Positions 53,721 to 62,750 of a DNA stretch of 64,000 bases are shown in pieces. A program made the translations under genes and the position numbers. The DNA lies in the NCBI GenBank assembly GCA_963575745.1, contig CAUYUJ010014276.1, positions 37,501 through 101,500 on the forward strand. The letters are read 5' to 3'. The notes beneath the pieces were generated by a model, which saw nothing but the letters and a program-made list of their open reading frames with translations, ran no database searches and was not told the DNA's origin. Positions within the stretch are counted from its first letter, which is position 1, and each line of letters begins with the position of its first letter. This DNA comes from Prorocentrum cordatum (lineage: Eukaryota > Sar > Dinophyceae > Prorocentrales > Prorocentraceae).

Positions 53721-53801
53721 CCATCCATTTCCTGGGGGACGGAGAGTCCGCTGGGCGCCCCTCGCGCCGTGCGGGCGTCGCCCTTGCGGCGTCCCCGGCA
53801 G

Positions 53802-53877
53802 GAAGGGCCTCGACTACCCGCCGAGGCCGCTCGAGGAGGCCGACAGCGGCGCGTATGCGGCCGCCGCCCTCGACCAG
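53802..53877 (+). CDS. Probable exon of the TBC gene, after the domain
   Basis: A 76-base exon reading KGLDYPPRPLEEADSGAYAA then AALDQ. The acceptor is AG|G at 53800-53801; its first base completes the Arg codon split at 48551. The donor is GTTACC at 53878, phase 0, joining the exon at 54331. No domain is recognised. The phase match and AG|G pattern are the main evidence. Confidence 0.52.
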
Positions 53878-54077
53878 GTTACCGTTGTCAGCTCCCCCTC
53901 CAGTTCCTTGTCCTTCTCCTCCTCCCCCTTCCCCACTCCCCCCCCCGCCTCGGCCTGGTCCCCGTCCGCCTCGTCGTTCTCTTATCGCTCTCTTCCTGTG
54001 CCCTCGCATATTCTCTCTCCTATTGATGCCGCGGCTCTTGCACGTATCCCTATCCTCCGCCACCTCATGCCATGCCG

Positions 54078-54210
54078 TGAGGAGGAAGAGGAGGAGGAGG
54101 AGGAGGAGGAGGAGGAGGAGGAGGAGGGAGGAGGAGGAGGAGGAGGAGGAGGAGGAGGAGGAGGAGGAGGAGGAGGGAGGAGGAGGAGGAGGAGGAGGAG
54201 AGGGGAATCG
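54078..54210. repeat. (GGA)n purine tract before an exon
   Basis: Almost pure GGA triplets. The intron (53878-54330) begins with TCC-rich sequence, so its two ends are complementary. Confidence 0.92.
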
Positions 54211-54330
54211 CAAAAGGGGCAGCACCAAGGAGCAGCAGGAACCGGCGTGGGGGGGGGGGGAGGGGCGGGCCCCGCAGCGGGGCAGCGGCATGAGCAGGAG
54301 CCGCAGCAGCGGCAGAGTGAGGAGCGCCAG

Positions 54331-54594
54331 GCGATGTCGGCGGCGCAGACGAGGCTCACGTCCATATGGGGCAAGGTCCGCGCCGCGGGCGCCGAGGCTG
54401 CCGCACAGGCACCAGCCTGGGCGCAGCAGGCCCGCGCGACGGCCAAAGAGGTCGCCGCCTCGGCCGCGGTGGTGGCCGCATCCGCGGCCGACCAGGCCGC
54501 GGCGGCGGCGTCGGCGGGCATCGACCAGGCCGCGGCAGCGGCGTCGGCGGCCATCGAGGCCTACGAGAGGACCCACAAGGAGTCCGAGGCGGGG
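54331..54594 (+). CDS. Probable exon of the TBC gene: Ala-rich amphipathic helix repeats
   Basis: The frame reads AMSAAQTRLTSIWGKVRAAG, then repeated Ala-rich helices with an 11-residue flavour (AAAQAPAWAQQARATAKEVA, AAAASAGIDQAAAAASAAIE), ending AYERTHKESEAG. Such sequences are often amphipathic helices that lie on membranes; that role is an inference. The acceptor is AG|GCG at 54329-54330 and the donor GTTAGT at 54595, both phase 0. Confidence 0.52.
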
Positions 54595-54960
54595 GTTAGT
54601 GGGGCCAAGGTACACGACCGAGGTCGGTCTGGGGGGTACCCTGATGTGTTTCGTGATTGTTGGATGCTCTTGTGCATCCTTGAGAGGGTACCCTCGGATG
54701 TTCTGTGTGCTTTGTCCGGCGGAGGGTCTCACGAGCGACGCCAAACATGGGGCCGTCTGCGCCGACAGTGTCGCGCAAGCTGCTCGCGTAAGGTCGCACG
54801 TGGGTGCCCTCGGTTCCCATGCAGCGTGCCACGCTGGCGGCCCGCGCAAGCCGCCGCGTAGGGTCGCCGTGCCATCTCGCGCAAGACCCTTTTTTGTGAT
54901 CGTCGCCCTCCTGCTCTTGAGGGATGCTCTTCTGCCCTGGGCCCGACTGCATCAGTGGCC
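54595..54960 (+). repeat. Dispersed intron repeat with a nested insertion
   Basis: 54600-54735 and 54915-54960 together match 56310-56510 (ACCGAGGTCGGTCTGGGG-type start, GTTGGATGCTCTTGTGCATC, GGCGGAGGGTCTCA, then GGGATGCTCTTCTGCCCTGG). In this copy about 180 bp (54735-54915) interrupt it between GGGTCTCA and GGGATG. The interrupting DNA matches 130-300 at the start of the window. Confidence 0.7.
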
Positions 54961-55245
54961 GCCGCCCGGGGGCATCGGGCCTCGGCGGCCGCCGGAGGCG
55001 GGGCTCGGCCCGCTGCTCGTGGGCGCAGGGCGGCTCCCACGGTCTCCGCGGCCGGATTCGGCTCGGCGCGCTCGTCGTCCCCTGGAGGCTGCCGGGGTGA
55101 AGTTTCATTGCATGCCACCGCTCGGGTGGCAAACACGGGGTGACTCCACGCTTGCGCCAGGGAGCCTATTTCGAGCACGCACTGGTCTGAGACGCTTGGC
55201 GTAACCCTGGATGAATTGTATACTCGGGCCCCCTGGTGCCCGAAG

Positions 55246-55474
55246 AGTAGTAAACTCGGCTCCCGTGGGGCTTGGCGTGTCACTCTGCCGGTTCTGGTCC
55301 ACCACGCTTCGGCGCGGCACTCGATCCACGCCCCCATCCCCGAGCGTCAACGTCCCGAGCTGTTCCCAGACCCCTGGTAGCGTGGAGCGGAGCGACGCGC
55401 TGTCCACTCTTCGCAGGGCGCAGCGTGTCGCCAGGGCCGCCGCCACGGCACGCTGAGCTGAAGCTCCTGACCGT
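55246..55474. mobile_element. CGGTCAGGA-type inverted-repeat element, copy 3
   Basis: The right end GGCACGCTGAGCTGAAGCTC then CTGACCG is clear. The interior GGTTCTGGTCCACCACGCTT and GAGCGTCAACGTCCCGAGC match the family. The left arm is worn. Just before it lies ATACTCGGGCCCCCTGGTGC, also found before copy 4. Confidence 0.7.
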
Positions 55475-55496
55475 ATCCACACCCACCAGGCGGTGG

Positions 55497-55711
55497 ATTC
55501 GGGGGCAACGATAGGGGGGGATAGGCATGGGGGGGGGTGCATCGACCCCCAATCGCCCATTCATCGCCGATAGGGGCCCGATGGCCCCACCCCGCCCATG
55601 AAGGTGCGGATTCGCTATCGGGGGCCTATCGCCGACCCATCGGCGATGTATCGCCGATTCCAGGTCGATGCATCCCCCCTTATGCCAGTCCCCCCCGATC
55701 GTTGCCCCTCA
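55497..55711. mobile_element. Third inverted-repeat element, ~50-bp arms
   Basis: The left arm starts GGGGGCAACGATAGGGGGGG and reaches TGCATCGACC. The right arm starts GGTCGATGCATCCCCCCTTA and ends CCGATCGTTGCCCC. Inside are CGCCGATAGGGGCC and TATCGGGGGCCTATCG palindromes. Only one copy is in the window. Confidence 0.8.
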
Positions 55712-56039
55712 TGGATATGGATGGGGAGCTTAGCTGCCCTGACACGCCCGCGTTAAAAGGCAACACGTACCGTGTTCAGAACATCCGAGGTCATACGCTG
55801 CGTGCTACAGTCGGCTCGGCACGCGTTGGTCCACGTTCTGGCGAGGGTATCGCGCCATTCCTGCGTTTTCGGTCTGCGCCTTGAGCTCCGTGTCTGCACG
55901 CCACGTGCTGCGTGTTGCGCATCGGGGCAGCTACGGGAGGCAGTGTCAAGACCTCCGCCGCGAAGGCCTCCATAGGCCGGCTCTCAGCACCAGTGTCGGG
56001 CCGTCCTGGGGCCCCCCACGGGGCCCGGCGGCGGACATC

Positions 56040-56135
56040 TACATACTCGGGCCCCCTGGGACCCGAATATTCGGTCAGGAACTTTGGCTCCGCGCGTCGC
56101 TCCTTGCACTCTGGCACACCACGCTGAGGCGTGTG
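56040..56135. mobile_element. CGGTCAGGA-type element, copy 4 (left part only)
   Basis: ATACTCGGGCCCCCTGGGAC is followed by TCGGTCAGGAACTTTGGCTC and CACACCACGCTGAGGCGTG. The right arm is absent. Confidence 0.6.
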
Positions 56136-56309
56136 TGGAGGAAACGTAAGGCTCCTGTGCGCCAGAACTCGAGTTTTCCGACGCTTTTTGACGAGCGCGT
56201 CTGGCATTTTGTCGGTTCAGTGTTCGTGGGATGTGCTTGCAGTGGGAGGTCGCATCAAATTTCAGATCAGGTCTCGTCATTTTCATGATGGCCCCGTCAG
56301 GCTAACCCG

Positions 56310-56488
56310 AGCCCCCCGAACCCGAGTCTTACAGTCGGACCGAGGTATTTGATCGAGGCCGGTTCGGGGAGGGTGCCTTGGTGTTCTTCGTGTTTACTTG
56401 ATGTTCTAGTGCATCCTGGGGAGGCTTCCCTAAGATGTTATGTTTGCTTTGGCCGACGGAGGGTCTCAGGGATGTTCTTCTGGCCCAG
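56310..56488 (+). repeat. Dispersed intron repeat, uninterrupted copy
   Basis: Matches 54600-54735 plus 54915-54960 without the insertion. It ends at the AG acceptor (56487-56488) of the last exon, so the repeat supplies the splice site. Confidence 0.65.
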
Positions 56489-56734
56489 GTCCGACTGCAC
56501 GTCTCCCCGAATGTGGACCAGCCCCCGCCTCGCAAGGAGGGCGCCGAGGGCCAGCCGCAGCAGGGCCCCCAGCCCGGCGCGGCGGGCGCCGCGGCGGCCG
56601 CGGCGGTGCAGGCCGCCGAGCGGGCGGAGGGCGGCGGCGCGGCGGCGGGCGAGCCCGCCGAGGCCGCGGCGGCTGCGGCCGCGCGGGGCTCGGAGCTCGA
56701 CCCCCCCCCCAAAAAAATACAAAAATACAGATAA
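56489..56734 (+). CDS. Probable last exon of the TBC gene
   Basis: The frame reads VRLHVSPNVDQPPPRKEGAE, then a long Ala/Glu/Gly-rich stretch with AAAVQAAERAEGG, and ends RGSELDPPPKKIQKYR with a TAA at 56732-56734. The acceptor AG|GTC is phase 0 with the donor at 54594. The C-terminus is low-complexity and the last 16 codons lose the GC bias, so the true end could be an earlier donor. Confidence 0.45.
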   Translation, partial: VRLHVSPNVDQPPPRKEGAEGQPQQGPQPGAAGAAAAAAVQAAERAEGGGAAAGEPAEAAAAAAARGSELDPPPKKIQKYR

Positions 56735-56777
56735 ACAACAACCAAACATAAGCTTTTGGAGCTCCGCGCGGATTCCT

Positions 56778-57005
56778 CTAGGCCTCCCAGATGGGGTCCG
56801 AGTAGATGGGGTCGGAGGGTCGCGCCGCATCGCCGATGCATCGCGCGGCGATGCATGCATCGGCGATGCATCGTCGATGTTTGCGATGCATCGGCGGCGT
56901 CGGCGTGGAGAAAGTCGGGCTCCACATCGAGCCGCAACGCCGATGCATCTGCGATGCGGCGCGATCCTCCAACCCCATCTACTCGGACCCCATATGGGAG
57001 GCCTC
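56778..57005. mobile_element. GATGCATC-type inverted-repeat element, copy E
   Basis: Both arms are complete: AGGCCTCCCAGATGGGGTCC with a doubled AGATGGGGTCGGAG, and CTACTCGGACCCCATATGGG then AGGCCT. The interior has several GATGCATCG and GCATGCATCGGC motifs. Confidence 0.88.
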
Positions 57006-57107
57006 TAACTTCTTGGTTCGGCGCTCGGCCCACTTGCGCGCTCCGCGCGCCAGGGAGGGAAGCTCCAGCGCCGACCTAAGAAATCCGCGCGTAGCTTGGA
57101 AAACTGA

Positions 57108-57111
57108 TACG

Positions 57112-57151
<40 letters not shown>

Positions 57152-57158
57152 TATGTGT
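57108..57158. repeat. (AT)n microsatellite
   Basis: ATAT runs with two GTATAT breaks. Confidence 0.95.
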
Positions 57159-57278
57159 GATTGTTTGTTGCTCCCTCCTCCAGGAGCCGGAAGGGGCACC
57201 GCCACTGCTCGTGGAGGCGCCGAAGTGAGCGGCAGGGTGGTGGCGCGAAGAGGCACGGGGGGCGCAGTGGGAGAGGCG

Positions 57279-57505
57279 AGGCCTCCCAGGCGGGGTCGGC
57301 GGACGGGGTCGGAGGATCGCGCCGCATCGCCGACGCATCGGCGATGCATCGGCGGTGCGGCCCGATGTGGAGCCCGAGTACCTCCGCGCCGACAGCGCCG
57401 CATCGCCGACGTCGGCGGAGCGTCGCCGATGCATCGGCGACGCATTGGCGATGCGGCGCGATCCTCCGATCCCGTCTACTCGGAGCCCAGTCAGGAGGCC
57501 TCCAG
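57279..57505. mobile_element. GATGCATC-type inverted-repeat element, copy F
   Basis: Left arm AGGCCTCCCAGGCGGGGTCG, right arm ending CTACTCGGAGCCCAGTCAGG then AGGCCT. The GGATCGCGCCGCATCGCCGA inner arm is intact. It lies ~270 bp from copy E in the same orientation. Confidence 0.88.
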
Positions 57506-57889
57506 AGAGGCGAGCCTGCTCTTATCTTCAGTAACTCGACAAAGAAATGCGGACCACTTCCGCGGGGGGCCCATCGGTAGGGGGCCGACCCCTGGACGGT
57601 GTCACGCCCGAGCGTCGCTCAGCACAGGACGACTCCCAGGCGTCGCGCGTCGGCTAAGTGCAGGAGTTGCTGTTCTGACGGTAACCCGCGGATGTCTCAT
57701 TTTTTTGTTTACAGGGTCGCCCCCCCCGATGGGTCCTCGGTGGTCGTGGTCCACGTTTCTCCTCTGAGCCACACAGCGCCACGAGACCGGGGTGGCTTCC
57801 GTCAGCTTTGCCTCGTCGAGAGCGTTCCTGGGGTGCTGAAATCGTCCCGAACCCGCTGGAGGCCCGAGCCTTGGCCCGAAAGCCAGGGA

Positions 57890-58115
57890 TACGGTCGGGA
57901 ACTTTTGCTCAGCTTGTCGCGGCGGCGGCCCCCGGCGACGCGCCATGCTCTGCATACTGATAGTTGATAGCGTGTCGCTCCGCATCGCGGGCCGAGAGGT
58001 TGGGAAAGGTTCGGGACCCTGACGTTCGGGGACCGGACGTGGTCAGCGCGTCGCGCCGAAGCGTGGTGAACCAGAGCTGGCGGCGCGACACACTAAGCAG
58101 AAGTTCCCAACCGTA
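57890..58115. mobile_element. CGGTCAGGA-type inverted-repeat element, copy 5
   Basis: Left end TACGGTCGGGAACTTTTGCT then CAGCTTGTCGCGGC; right end GGCGCGACACACTAAGCAGA then AGTTCCCAACCGTA. The interior (GGACGTGGTCAGCGCGTCGC, CGCCGAAGCGTGGTGAACCA) is the reverse complement of that in copies 1-3, so this copy is in opposite orientation. Confidence 0.8.
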
Positions 58116-58564
58116 AGAAGCGAGCTTCGCGGTGCATCGAAAATATTGGAAGCGGTCGTGTGCCTGGGGTGATCCAGGCAGGCTGGTGGCCAAAATAAGG
58201 AGCCCAGCCTGTCAGCAGGTACCCGACGGAAACGTCTGGATCCCAGAGGCCCCAGGGGGTCAGCAGGAGTATTGGGGCCGCTCAGGAAGGTCAAAGATGG
58301 AAGGTGAATGTGCCTTGGGTTTCGCATGTTATTGATGTATACATATCACCCTGGTGAGATACAGATATACACATGTATAAATGTATTCGCATGTGTCTAT
58401 TGTGCCTACCTTCTGCGGCGCACGGCATGGGGTCGGTCGTGGGTCCAGCTTTCTAAGAGGGCACGGGGCTTCTTAGAAGTCCCCCATCTTCAGCGACGTC
58501 TCCATAAAAGCTTTCGACACCTTCTGAGAACCCCCTTGCCTCCTTAGAGAGGCGCCCCCCTCAC

Positions 58565-59195
58565 ACACACACACACACACACAGACACACACACACACAC
58601 ATACACAAACAAACAAACAAACGAACGAACAAACAAACAAACAATATATATATATAGACACAAAGACACACACACACGCACACACAAGCATACGCACACG
58701 CACACACGCACATGCATGCATGCATGCATGCATGCATACATGCATGCAACCATACGTTCATGCATGCACACATGCATACACACAACCATGCATGTATACA
58801 CACACACATACAGTGTCACATACACATACACACATACGCACATACACATACACGTAGACACACACATACAAGCATGCATGGATATATATGTGTACATACA
58901 CACGTACATACATACACACATAGATACACACTTACGCGCATGCACACATGCATACATACACATCGACATACATACATAACATTATACACATATACAAGTA
59001 TACATGTATACCTACATGTAATCTAGCACACATATATACACAACCACACACATACATACATACAGACAGACAGACAGACATGCATACAGACATACACACA
59101 AACACACATACACACACATACATCTATGTACATACATACATACACACACACACTCAGACACACACACACATACACACACACACACACACATACGT
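58565..59195. repeat. Compound CA/CATA/CATG/CAAA simple-sequence block
   Basis: About 630 bp of alternating CA, ACAT, GCAT and ACAA units with (AT)n and (CAGA)n patches. Frames here translate as Cys-Val or His-Thr runs and are not genes. Confidence 0.95.
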
Positions 59196-59769
59196 GGTCC
59201 TTCCGCGCGCCGCCAAGACCTGGTTTACGACCCACCGTTTTCCGTTAGAAGCGCCCGCTTCGGTCGTGCCGCGATTTGCCTCGGGGAGCGTTGGGATGTC
59301 GCAGGGGTGTGCGCTCCTCCCGTGCTGATTTGGTGCAGGACGCTTGTTTTTAGCCGGCGCACGCTGAGCTTACCGTAGTCGTGGTCAGGTTGAGTTGCCA
59401 TTCAAAAGCGCCAGCATATCGCATCATCTTGGTGGTGTGCACGTATGGTTTTGTCACTGTGCGAGTTTGAAGCTTGGCAGTTGCAAGCTTCACTTTGTCA
59501 AGAGAGCTGTCCGAACAAGTCGCATCGGTCGGGCGACGTTGAATTAGAAGAACGGACCTCTTACGGATTACCCTGTTCTTTCTTTTGGCCCCTCCCTCCC
59601 TCCTACCTACCTCCTCTCTGTTTCTCCTATCTCCCGCCCTCCTTCTCCGCCCCCCCCCAATCCGCAAGGGTTCCTCCCTGGCGGCAAGGACCCCTCGAAG
59701 GCCACTCTTGGCCGCGAGGGAGGCATCATCTGGCGGGAGTGGAGGCCAGCTTCCGTGATGGCCCGCTTG

Positions 59770-59805
<36 letters not shown>

Positions 59806-60850
59806 CATGTGAGCGCGCTGCCGCACTCTGGTTCCCAGCGGTTTTCAGTGAATTACTCCTCCACCCTATCAGAATGTGTGGCTTCCCACCCAGTCTTCAC
59901 CAGTCTTCATGCAATCAGAGTCCATGAGCTCCGCCTGGCATCGACAGGGCCTTGCCTGTCCTCAAAGGCATATGTTGAGAAGGCTTAGGTTTGCACACAG
60001 ACAGACCCCCCGGTATCTGGAGCCAATGTCTCGGCCGCATGGGCAGGACAGTTCTGCTACATTGCCGTGGCTACGCCCGTTATATTTAATCTGCATTGGT
60101 CAAGGTCTTGCGTGTTGGCTCGCCTATTGCAGGTTGGCCATCAGGTGATTCTGGGTTTGCCTGGTGCATGTGTGTTGGGCACTACTGTTGGGGTAGTTGT
60201 TGAGGCGGAGCGTCCCAGGGGCGCCGCCAGCGGCGGCGCCAGGGTGTTGAGACTGGCTCGGGCTACTAGGGGAGGCCTGGTGAGGCCAGCTGGGATTACC
60301 TGCGGGGGCTGTCTGCGCGCAACCCGAAGCCTCACCAGGCATCAGCGCTACACTACAACGCATGCCCCCCCCCCATTCCGCTCCTCGGAAGCATCATGCT
60401 GCGATACGCGTGGAGACTCTATACGGGGAGCGGCCTCAGAGGGGGACGATGCCGCAGCGCCCTCCTGACCACGCGTACGCCTAACGATTGATATTATCCC
60501 CTCTCTTGTCCTCTTTCCCCCCCTCGTGGCCCTCTGCTCCCTCCAGCTCCGTCACTGCTCCTCCTGCCTGCTCTCTTCTCCCTTCTCATCCCTCCTCCCC
60601 ATCTTTACTGTGCCCTCCTCCCCCATTCACTGCTCCACCCTCCTCCTCATCCCTCTGCAAAGCGAGGGCTGGTGGGCGCCGCCGCCGCTTTGCTTACACG
60701 TCTTCGCCCGTGCCGCGAGGCGTCGCAGCAGGCAATCCAGGTAATCACCTTCTCCCCCCTCCTCGTCATCATCCGCAACCCCCTGCCCTCCCTCACTCTC
60801 TGCCTGCTCTTCTCTCACTCCTCCTCCTCCTTTTTTCCCCCCTCCTTCCT
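59196..60850. other. No gene recognised; (CT)n run and hairpins
   Basis: (CT)n at 59772-59802. Perfect 12-bp stem GCCTGGTGAGGC (60275-60286) with GCCTCACCAGGC (60329-60340). GGCGCCGCC/GGCGGCGCC stem near 60218-60240. Frames of up to 160 residues lack domains. Confidence 0.5.
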
Positions 60851-60854
60851 CTTC

Positions 60855-61085
60855 TCATCATTATCATTGTCCTCCTCCTCCTCCTCCTCCTCCCTCTTCT
60901 TCCTCCTCCTCCTCCTCCTCCTCCTCCTCCTCCCTCCTCCCTCCTTCTCCCTCTCTCTGCTCCTCCTCCTCCCCTCTCCTCCTCCTCCTCCTCTGCCTCC
61001 TCCCTCCTCCTCCTCCTCCTCCTCCTCCTCTCCTCCTCCCCTCCTCCTCCTCCTCCTCCTCCTCCTCCTCCTCCTCCTCCTCCTA
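60855..61085. repeat. (TCC)n tract
   Basis: TCC/CTC repeats leading into composite repeat copy 3. Confidence 0.9.
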
Positions 61086-61088
61086 CGT

Positions 61089-61630
61089 CCCTTTCCGTGT
61101 CGCGCCCCCGGACATGTCGGCAGGGCGGCCCGAGCTTTTCGCCCAAGACCTCATGTGCAACGAGAACGAAGCTTGAAATTTGCAGCCGCTTCAAAGAGGG
61201 AGGGCGGCCCGTCTTCAAAATGTGGTTCTCGCCGTGGCGCCGCGCATATTCGTTTCAGAAGTTTGCAGCCGTTTCGAAGATGGAGGGCAGCCCGGTTTCA
61301 AAACGTGGTTCTCACCCTAAAAATTCACAAAAGCTTCAAGGATTGAGGGCGGTTCCTTTTGAAATCGTCGCGCACACTCGTGTTAAACGCTTGCAACAGT
61401 TTCAAGGAGTCGTATGGCTGACGTCCCAGGACTGGTGCTCAGGCATGATTTCGGATTGCCAGTGCCCGAAAGTCACGTCGCTTCGCGGCATTGCGGCACG
61501 GCTGAGGATTCTGGGACGACTGTCTCCCAACAGGGCACTTCCGCAAGGAATTTACATCCTTGTAGGAACTTACGAAGGGGAAGTTGCAAGGGTTGTTTGC
61601 AACATCGGTGATGCGCCTTGGGTTTATACT
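61089..61630 (+). repeat. Composite satellite unit, copy 3 (short)
   Basis: CCGTGTCGCGCCCCCGGACA opens it. About two and a half ~85-bp units follow (61190-61400), then the unique part with GACGTCCCAGGACTGGTGCT and GCAACATCGGTGATGCGCCT, directly before a TCC tract (61636-61760). Same order as at 48.97-50.11 kb. Confidence 0.85.
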
Positions 61631-61635
61631 TGTCC

Positions 61636-61760
61636 TTCTTCCTCCTCCTCCTCCTCCTCCTCCTCCTCCTCCTCCTCCTCCTCCTCCTCCTCCTCCTCCG
61701 TCTCCGCGTCCTCCGCCTCCTTTTCCTCCTCCTCCTCCTTCTCCCTCCTCCCCCGTCGGA
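61636..61760. repeat. (TCC)n tract
   Basis: TCC repeats with CGTCTCCGCG interruptions; the distal end of composite repeat copy 3. Confidence 0.92.
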
Positions 61761-62499
61761 ACCGCGCCGGGTTTTTTGTGGATCCCCGAAGGAGGCGAAT
61801 TCCAAGGGGCAATGTCACGGCACCCTCCAGACAACATGTGCGCTCCCCCCGCCCCCTTCTCTCGTCCCCTCCTCTCCCACCGCAGCCCACCCCAGCTGTC
61901 TGAAACGCTGCCTTCGTGGCGGGGGTTCAAGCTTACAACGAGCTCCTGGCGGTTCGGGACCCTGGCCGGGAGGAGGTGCCCACCACCCGTCCGTTCGTAA
62001 TCCGCCGACGGGGAGGGGCCATGTCTCGCCTGAAGCTATCACAGTCGGAGCGTCGAAAATGTAAACTCGTTGTTTCGGAAGGAGATCAGTGTTCATATGG
62101 TTTCCCGGTTGGCTCCAGCAGAAAGTCTCCGCATGATGTCGGGCAAGAGAGGGTATTCTCGTTCCGCACTTCTGGTTATTTGGTTTTTGACGCCATGCCT
62201 GTGCCAACCAGTGCTCAACACGATCTTCTGGCATTAAGAAAACAGAAGATATGACCCAGGGTCCCTCGTAAAACCCCAGTGCAGCTTCCCATCGCACAAC
62301 CAGTACCTGGGAGGCCTCATCAAAATATTCCGCGGTCTGAGGGAGGAACAATGGAGAAGGACGGGAGCAGGGGAGGATGGAAAGAAACTGTACGTTTCAT
62401 TTGAGATTTTAGGGAGGTGTTCGGGAGCTTGTGCGCGAATTCTTAGACCACGAGCTTCCTCACTTTATTTAATCGCTTCGCTCATTCCGCCGGCCCTGT
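61761..62499. other. No gene recognised
   Basis: A 112-codon + frame (61916-62254) and overlapping minus frames are open but show no domain or splice pattern that links them to another exon. Confidence 0.4.
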
Positions 62500-62750
62500 A
62501 GCGCTTTTGGGGGCCTCTTGGGGCCGTCTTGGGGGCTTCTTGGGGGCTTCTTGGGAGCGTCTTGGGGCTCCTTGGCGGCGTATTGGGCTCCCCTGGGGCC
62601 TCTTGGGGGGCTCTTGGGGGCCCCTTGGGGCGGGAGGGGGGGTAGTCGATTGCAGCCCCCCCCTTCGGAGGCCACGATCCTCGTGAGGGGTGGCGAAAAA
62701 TAGCCTCCCCATGGGGATCGCCCGGGGATCAGCTGGGGATCGGCCGGGGT
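62500..62750. repeat. Degenerate GGGGCNTCTTG array and three GGGGATCG units
   Basis: TTGGGGGCTTCTTGGGGGC-like units with 11-18 bp spacing run from 62510 to 62630. GGGGATCGCCC, GGGGATCAGCT and GGGGATCGGCC follow at 62713-62748. Related to 12.3-12.8 kb. Confidence 0.65.

Noticed and set aside
60488-61903. 471-residue + frame
   Set aside because: Built from two TCC tracts and the composite satellite; not a protein.
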